Shown piece by piece: positions 6,577-10,639 of a stretch of 10,639 nucleotides of DNA. The DNA is from Phycisphaerae bacterium (GTDB lineage: Bacteria > Planctomycetota > Phycisphaerae > UBA1845 > Fen-1342), in the NCBI GenBank assembly GCA_022842805.1, contig JALHOX010000125.1, positions 1 to 10,639 of the forward strand, given 5' to 3'. Position numbers and translations under genes: made by a program. The notes under the pieces were generated by a model, which was given only the letters and a program-made list of their open reading frames with translations, did no database searches and was not told where the DNA came from. Numbering within the stretch: the stretch's first letter is position 1; every line of letters begins with the position of its first letter.

Positions 6577-7089
6577 CTACAGCTTGGCCGCCATCGCGGC
6601 GAGCCCGGCGATCGTGTTCATGTTGCGGGCCGTGCCCTGCTTCGCGACGGGGATGACGAGCGCTGAGTCGGCCATGCCGTCGCCGTAGTGGACGTAGATC
6701 TCGCGCGTGCCGAGTCGAAGCTGTTCGTTTTTCAGTCCCTTCAGATTTCGTATGGCGTCGGGCGGCGGGGCTTCGTCGAGGAAAATCGCCACCGTCCGAT
6801 TCGGAGCGGCGTCGGGAAAGGGATTCGCATTCAGAACCGACGCGATTTCTTCCGCCGTGCGGATGAGGACGCCGACCGGCTTGCCGGCGTATTCGAGGAG
6901 CTGCTTCTCGAGCAGCGCCTTCACCTTGGCGGGCGCTGCCTTCGCGGTGAATACGACGTTGCCGCTGGCGATGTACGTCTGAACGTTTTCCCAGCCCGAT
7001 TTGACGCACATGGCCTTCAGCTCGGCCATTGGGAGCTTGCCCGTTCCGCCGACGTTGACCGCTCGCAGCAGGGCGACGTAGGCCGGCAC
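6577..7089 (-). CDS. DUF1697 family protein
   Basis: A 170-residue protein of the DUF1697 family, close to the usual length of about 175-180. The family signatures are all present: YVALLRAVNVGGTGKLPMAE (4-23), NVQTYIASGNVVF (35-47), the NANPFPD stretch (87-93), IYVHYGDGMADSAL (131-144) and the C-terminal GTARNMNTI (152-160), where most members read RNWNT. The biochemical role of the family is not established. The GTG start at 7089 directly abuts the TGA of folD with no gap, and GGGA 7 bases before it lies inside the folD end, so translation is probably coupled to folD. No signal peptide or membrane segment is seen, so it should be cytoplasmic. Why it travels with folD and lpxI is unclear. Confidence 0.88.
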   Translation of the reverse strand: MPAYVALLRAVNVGGTGKLPMAELKAMCVKSGWENVQTYIASGNVVFTAKAAPAKVKALLEKQLLEYAGKPVGVLIRTAEEIASVLNANPFPDAAPNRTVAIFLDEAPPPDAIRNLKGLKNEQLRLGTREIYVHYGDGMADSALVIPVAKQGTARNMNTIAGLAAMAAKL

Positions 7090-7977
7090 TCAACTTTCCC
7101 GTCGCGCGATCTGCTTTTGTGCCGCCTGAACCGTGTTACGCAGCAGCATCGCCACCGTCATCGGTCCGACGCCGCCGGGCACGGGAGTGATCGCGGCGGC
7201 GATCGGGGCGACTTCGTCGAAGTTCACGTCGCCGACGGTCTTGCGCGTTTCTTTGCCGTCAGGCGTGGTGACGCGAATCGAGTTGATGCCGACATCGATC
7301 ACGACGGCGCCGGGCTTTACATGTTGCGCCCCGATCAATCCCGGCTTGCCGACGGCGACGACCAGGATGTCGGCCTGTTTGGTGTGATAGGCGAGGTCGC
7401 GCGTAGCGACGTGGCAGCCGGTCACGGTCGCTTCCTCGTTCAAGAGGAACATCGTGATCGGTTTGCCGACGATGCGGCTCTGTCCGACGATGACCGCGTG
7501 CGCGCCGCGGATCTCGCACCCGCTGGCGTGGATCATCTCGATCGCCGCCAGTGCGGTGCAGGGCGCGATGATCGGCGCGTGGTAGAAAAGCAGGCCGATG
7601 TTGGCCGGGTTGACGCCTTCGACGTCTTTGTAGGGATCGATGCGCCACTGCACCATGGCCGGGTCGATGTGATGCGGCAGGGGCATCTGCACGATGATGC
7701 CGGTGACCAGCGGGTCGCCGTTGAGGCGGTCGATCTCGGCCAACACGTCGCGCTGGGCGACATCGTCGGGCAGTTCGATCAGCTCATATTGCACGCCCGT
7801 CTTGACGCACAGGCTGCGCTGACGATCGGCGTAAAGCTGGCCGGCGGGGTCGGCCCCGACCAGAACGGCGACGAGCTTTACGGGGCCGTGGTGGGTGGTG
7901 TGATAGGCGACGTCGCTGGTGACGCGCGCGCGGACCTCCGTCGCGAGCGCGGCCCCGTCGAGGATGCGGGCCGCCAC
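7090..7977 (-). CDS. folD: Methylene-THF dehydrogenase/cyclohydrolase FolD, altered active site
   Basis: A 295-residue FolD. The family interconverts methylene-, methenyl- and 10-formyl-tetrahydrofolate with NADP in the cytoplasm. Visible: RILDGAALATEVR at the N-terminus, VLVGADPAGQLY (38-49), GIIVQMPLP (93-101), the Rossmann loop VIVGQSRIVGKP (162-173), VAVGKPGLI (207-215), VIDVGIN (226-232) and the signature PVPGGVGPMTVAMLL (265-279). The catalytic lysine expected 4 residues after Tyr49 is Gln53 (codon 7821-7819). The KDVDG aspartate is Glu120, in KDVEG. In the human and E. coli enzymes the lysine is needed for the cyclohydrolase step, so this protein may be mainly a dehydrogenase. The GTG start at 7977 shares its G with the TAG stop of lpxI. 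An upstream extension of the frame overlaps lpxI and is not family-like. Confidence 0.93.
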   Translation of the reverse strand: MAARILDGAALATEVRARVTSDVAYHTTHHGPVKLVAVLVGADPAGQLYADRQRSLCVKTGVQYELIELPDDVAQRDVLAEIDRLNGDPLVTGIIVQMPLPHHIDPAMVQWRIDPYKDVEGVNPANIGLLFYHAPIIAPCTALAAIEMIHASGCEIRGAHAVIVGQSRIVGKPITMFLLNEEATVTGCHVATRDLAYHTKQADILVVAVGKPGLIGAQHVKPGAVVIDVGINSIRVTTPDGKETRKTVGDVNFDEVAPIAAAITPVPGGVGPMTVAMLLRNTVQAAQKQIARRES

Positions 7978-8855
7978 TAGCGTCCGCCTCCGTTGGCCCG
8001 CCCCAGAATCGCGATTCGATGGCGATTCGCCAGTTCGATCGTCCGCTCCTTCTCCAGGATGAGCGTGCGCCCGGCCTCGACGACCAGCGCCGCCGCCCGC
8101 GCCGCTTTCAGATTTTCGATCGTGTTGGGCCCGATGGTGGGCACGTCGAAGCGCATGTCCTGATTCGGCTTGGCCAGCTTCACCAGCGTCCATCCGCCCT
8201 GCGGGCATAGCTCAGCGGTGCGGCGGATGAGCTTGTCGGTTCCTTCGATCGCTTCGACGGCGATGATCTCGCGCTCCTTCACGGCGACAGCCTGCCCGAC
8301 GTCGAGGTCGGCGATCTGGCGCGCGATGGGCCAGGCGAAATCGGCGTCGTCACGCACGCTGCGCGGCGGCTCGAAGGCCGTCAGAGTTCCCTCCGTAGCG
8401 AGCGCTTCGGGGCAATAGCGCGTCGAGTCGATCATTTCAATCCCGTTCCGAGCCAGCTCATCGGCCACCGCGCCGAGCAGCGAATGATTTCGCCGGTCGC
8501 GGACGCGGAAGTACCAGAGCCGAATGCTGGTCCAGTCGGGAAGATACTGCAAATACTGCAGCCAGCGCGGGCCGGCGAACATGGTTGACTTGCGAACGCG
8601 CCCGACCATGACCACCTCGCGACAACCGGCGCGGCGCAGGGTGCGAATCCAACCGCCAAGCCGGACGATGCCGTGCCAGCGGAAGACGCTCGATTGCTCG
8701 CGAAGGGCCGGATCGGCACAGCCGCGCAGGGCGACGGTGACCAGCGTGCGTCCGGCGGCGACGGCGTTGCGCGCGATCAGGCGCGGAAGCTCGCCTTCGC
8801 CGGCGATCAGGCCGAGAGGAGCGGAGTCGAGCTCGGAATGGGCGGGAGGTGGCAA
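7977..8855 (-). CDS. lpxI: UDP-2,3-diacylglucosamine pyrophosphatase LpxI
   Basis: A 292-residue LpxI (DUF1009). It hydrolyses UDP-2,3-diacylglucosamine to lipid X and UMP in lipid A synthesis, replacing LpxH in many alphaproteobacteria, planctomycetes and others. Visible: LGLIAGEGELPRLIARNA (14-31) near the N-terminus, GGWIRTLRRAGCREVVMVGRV (67-87), DELARNGIEMIDST (132-145), DVGQAVAVKEREIIAVEAIEGTD (185-207), and PNQDMRFDVPTIGPNTIENL (230-249), the segment that carries the catalytic Asp of the family (Asp225 in Caulobacter). I cannot say whether Asp233 or Asp237 is the match. The start is uncertain. TTG 8855 is the only usual start codon before the conserved N-terminus, since an in-frame TGA lies two codons upstream, and no Shine-Dalgarno site precedes it. 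It ends in a one-base overlap with folD. Confidence 0.92.
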   Translation of the reverse strand: MPPPAHSELDSAPLGLIAGEGELPRLIARNAVAAGRTLVTVALRGCADPALREQSSVFRWHGIVRLGGWIRTLRRAGCREVVMVGRVRKSTMFAGPRWLQYLQYLPDWTSIRLWYFRVRDRRNHSLLGAVADELARNGIEMIDSTRYCPEALATEGTLTAFEPPRSVRDDADFAWPIARQIADLDVGQAVAVKEREIIAVEAIEGTDKLIRRTAELCPQGGWTLVKLAKPNQDMRFDVPTIGPNTIENLKAARAAALVVEAGRTLILEKERTIELANRHRIAILGRANGGGR

Positions 8856-8908
8856 GTGTCAGGTATCTGGCGGCGCGGATCGGGCCGACGGTGAAACAGC
8901 GAAACCGT

Positions 8909-8934
8909 GACGCGCTCCGACGCCGGAGCGCGTC
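8909..8934 (-). terminator. Perfect 11-bp stem-loop after the DUF1015 gene
   Basis: GACGCGCTCCG and CGGAGCGCGTC pair without mismatch around a 4-base loop, starting 9 bases past the DUF1015 stop in the minus direction. The bases after the stem are only mildly T-rich (ACGGTTTC), so this is not a classic intrinsic terminator. It could act as a weak terminator, or as an RNA-stabilising or processing stem between the DUF1015 gene and lpxI. Confidence 0.5.
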
Positions 8935-8943
8935 TTATACATC

Positions 8944-10230
8944 TCACGCAAGCGGATTCACGACCAAACCGCTCGCCAGCTTCGGGAAAAAGAAAGTGCT
9001 CTTTTGCGGCATGAGGTCGCCCGCGAGGCAGACCTGTCGCAGCTCTTCCATCGTATTGGGCTGCATCAGGAAGACGCAGCCCTTGGTATCCTTTGCCTCG
9101 CCGACCGCCTCGGCCACGTTCTTCACGTAGTGAATCTCCGGGGGCTTGCCGGCGCACACTTTCGGCGTCAGCACTCGATCGATCACATAGGCATGGAGGA
9201 ACGCAAGCGCCAGCCGACGCCAGGCTGCGCTATGGTTGGGCTCGAGCGAATCGAGCACGGCGGCATCACGCGGCTTGACGCTGAACATCTTGCCATCGGC
9301 GCGGACGAAGACGAACGCCTGCGGCCCCATCGCCACCACTGCTTCGAGCGCGGCATCCGCCGACGGTGCGTTGAGCGGCGCGACCTGAATGTTCGAATCG
9401 CCGATTAGCGCTGTCTCGGTGATGCTCAGCCCCGGCATGACGCGATGCGTCGGCAGGATCAGAAGCCCCGCGTCGCTCATCGGGCAGCAGACGCACAGGA
9501 CATAGTTGGCCGGATGATCCGCGGCGAGCGGGCCGCCTTTTTCCTGTAGTCGGGCTCGATAGTTCAGCCCGGTTCCATAGCGATGGTGGCCATCGGCGAT
9601 GTAGATCGCCTTGTCGCGCATCGCGGCCTGGACAGCGGCGATGGTCGCCGAATCGGTCACGGCCCAGACGGTGTTGCTGACGCCTTCGGCGTCGCCGGTC
9701 AGGATCGGCGACAGCGACGCGATGGCGCGATCGAGCAGGGCGGAGACGGCGTTCGACGGATCTTCGAACAGGCCGAAGATCGGGCTCAGGTTGCAGGCGG
9801 TGGCCTGCGTCAGCAGCAGACGGTCTTCCTTGGGGCCGCCGAAGGTATGTTCGTGGGGATAGACCGAGCCCTTGCCGAATTCTTCGAGCCGCAGCCGCAC
9901 GAAGAACTTTTTGCGCAGGTACTTGCGACCCGCGTGAGTGTAGGCCTGGTGATAGACGTAGATGGCGGGCTGAGCGTCCTGCTTCATGATGCCCGATTTC
10001 AGCCACTCGTCCAGCGTGGTCTTGGCTGCGGCGTAGGCTTCCGGCGGTCCGGCGAACTTGGGAGGCGTGTGGGGCAGGTCGATCTTCACGAAATTGGCCG
10101 GATCGCGCTGCAGCAGCGCCCGCTTGTCGGCGTCGCTCAGGACGTCGTAGGGCGGCGCGAGGCGCGGCCCGATGTCCGTGCCAGATTTCGGCGTGTATCG
10201 AATTCCCTTCAGCGGTTGAATCTCGGCCAT
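8944..10230 (-). CDS. DUF1015 family protein
   Basis: A 428-residue DUF1015 protein of usual length (about 400-430). Visible family marks: the N-terminal PLKGIRYTP (6-14), RLAPPYDVLSDADK (23-36), PANFVKIDLP (44-53), YVYHQAY (91-97), VYPHEHTFGGPKEDRLLL (123-140), and the most conserved segment YIADGHHRYGTGLNYR (210-225). The GHHR motif recalls the ParB/sulfiredoxin-type fold, and a nucleotide or phosphate-linked activity has been suggested for such folds. That is an inference; the reaction is unknown. No signal peptide is present, so it should be cytoplasmic. The ATG at 10230 is preceded by AAGGA with an 8-base spacer. It is separated from lpxI by 88 bp containing a stem-loop, so it may be its own transcription unit. 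Confidence 0.92.
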   Translation of the reverse strand: MAEIQPLKGIRYTPKSGTDIGPRLAPPYDVLSDADKRALLQRDPANFVKIDLPHTPPKFAGPPEAYAAAKTTLDEWLKSGIMKQDAQPAIYVYHQAYTHAGRKYLRKKFFVRLRLEEFGKGSVYPHEHTFGGPKEDRLLLTQATACNLSPIFGLFEDPSNAVSALLDRAIASLSPILTGDAEGVSNTVWAVTDSATIAAVQAAMRDKAIYIADGHHRYGTGLNYRARLQEKGGPLAADHPANYVLCVCCPMSDAGLLILPTHRVMPGLSITETALIGDSNIQVAPLNAPSADAALEAVVAMGPQAFVFVRADGKMFSVKPRDAAVLDSLEPNHSAAWRRLALAFLHAYVIDRVLTPKVCAGKPPEIHYVKNVAEAVGEAKDTKGCVFLMQPNTMEELRQVCLAGDLMPQKSTFFFPKLASGLVVNPLA

Positions 10231-10238
10231 CGCGTGCG

Positions 10239-10243
10239 TCCTT
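10239..10243 (-). promoter_or_regulatory. Ribosome binding site of the DUF1015 gene
   Basis: AAGGA on the minus strand lies 8 bases before the ATG at 10230 and fixes that start. Most other genes in the window lack such a clear site. Confidence 0.6.
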
Positions 10244-10380
10244 GTCGTTTCTGCGGGTCGATGAAATCGTGTTCGCGTCTCGGCGTCATCCGCCCCCGAT
10301 GGGCGAGAGCGCAGATCGAAGATTACGCGAGGCCGCGCGAAGGGGCGAGCCGTGGCCCCGATCGCGCGCCAGGCGTGCCG

Positions 10381-10639
10381 CTACGTCGCATTCGCCAGCG
10401 CCCGCACCGCCCGTGGTGGATCGCCGGCCGAAAGCTCCGTGGTCGTCGGGTACTGCGTCCGTAGATAGCCAAGGCCGACCCACTCGCCCGTCTGCGGTTG
10501 ACGCGCCAGCGACGTGATGCGGCCGGCGTCGCGCTCCGCGGTCCGCAGCGGCGTCGGCAGCGCGAGGCCCGCGCCATCCGTCATGGACAGCTTCACCAGC
10601 CGCCGGGCCAGCGAGTTGTAGGCCCGCATGCGCTCGATC
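10381..10639 (-). CDS. YgfZ/GcvT-like folate-binding protein, C-terminal part
   Basis: Only the last 85 codons are in the window; the 5' part lies beyond base 10639 and the frame is open at the edge. The visible stretch fits the C-terminal barrel of YgfZ/GcvT proteins: an RRLVKL strand, then ERDAGRITSLARQPQTG, where family members have G-x-[VI]-T-S, and WVGLGYLRTQYP, matching the I-A-L-x-Y-[VL]-R strand. YgfZ proteins bind tetrahydrofolate and support iron-sulfur cluster proteins; GcvT is the aminomethyltransferase of glycine cleavage. The window does not include the KGCYxGQE motif that would settle YgfZ. The nearby folD makes a folate link attractive, but the genes are 2.4 kb apart. A methionine at 10629 is internal, not the start. 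Confidence 0.62.
   Translation of the reverse strand, partial: IERMRAYNSLARRLVKLSMTDGAGLALPTPLRTAERDAGRITSLARQPQTGEWVGLGYLRTQYPTTTELSAGDPPRAVRALANAT

Noticed and set aside
7978..8208. N-terminal extension of folD to a start at 8208
   Set aside because: The extra 77 residues are low in hydrophobic order, overlap lpxI out of frame, and have no FolD equivalent. GTG 7977 gives the normal family N-terminus.
8933..8945. Resemblance to the Tn5 mosaic end (CTTATACA-like sequence)
   Set aside because: It lacks two bases of the mosaic end core and the rest does not match. No transposase or target duplication is seen, and the bases are explained by a gene end and the stem-loop.
10342..10359. GGGGC/GCCCC 5-bp inverted repeat after the YgfZ-like gene as a terminator
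   Set aside because: The stem is short, the loop is 8 bases and no T-run follows; such repeats are common in GC-rich DNA. The 150 bp from 10231 to 10380 otherwise shows only the DUF1015 ribosome binding site.

Overview
The window is about 10.6 kb of GC-rich, densely coding bacterial chromosome. Every protein gene is on the minus strand except one short plus-strand gene. Lipid A synthesis (LpxI), a lipopolysaccharide-type heptosyltransferase and two predicted lipoproteins, one with a Tat signal, indicate a Gram-negative (diderm) cell. LpxI together with a DUF1015 protein, weak use of Shine-Dalgarno sites and a tRNA without encoded CCA would fit a planctomycete or a relative. That placement is an inference from family content, not proof. 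No mobile element, CRISPR array, integrase or phage gene was seen.

Layout, read in minus-strand gene order from the right edge. The 3' end of a YgfZ/GcvT-like folate-binding protein (10639-10381) is followed by 150 bp without a gene, then a complete DUF1015 protein (10230-8944). A perfect 11-bp stem-loop (8934-8909) separates that gene from a tight cluster: lpxI (8855-7977), folD (7977-7090), a DUF1697 gene (7089-6577) and a 57-residue two-helix membrane protein (6546-6373). The first three touch or overlap and appear to use TTG, GTG and GTG starts. A tRNA-Arg(CCG) gene (6292-6219) follows.

The only plus-strand gene is a YciA-type acyl-CoA thioesterase (5734-6171). It converges on the tRNA and diverges, across 106 bp, from a GT9 heptosyltransferase (5627-4497). 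That divergent region holds a hairpin masking the thioesterase ribosome binding site and three CGTTCG repeats.

The left 40% holds two exported proteins of no family I recognise: a 1167-residue Tat-type lipoprotein (4343-840) with an alpha-helical hydrophobic middle and a propeller-like C-terminus, and directly after it a second lipoprotein (801 to beyond base 1) whose frame is open at the window edge. They share an LEPGxYK strand motif and may work together in the envelope.

Themes are envelope building (lpxI, GT9, two lipoproteins) and folate-linked one-carbon metabolism (folD, YgfZ-like). The most unusual details are a FolD whose catalytic lysine position is glutamine and whose folate-site aspartate is glutamate, and the uncharacterised lipoprotein pair.
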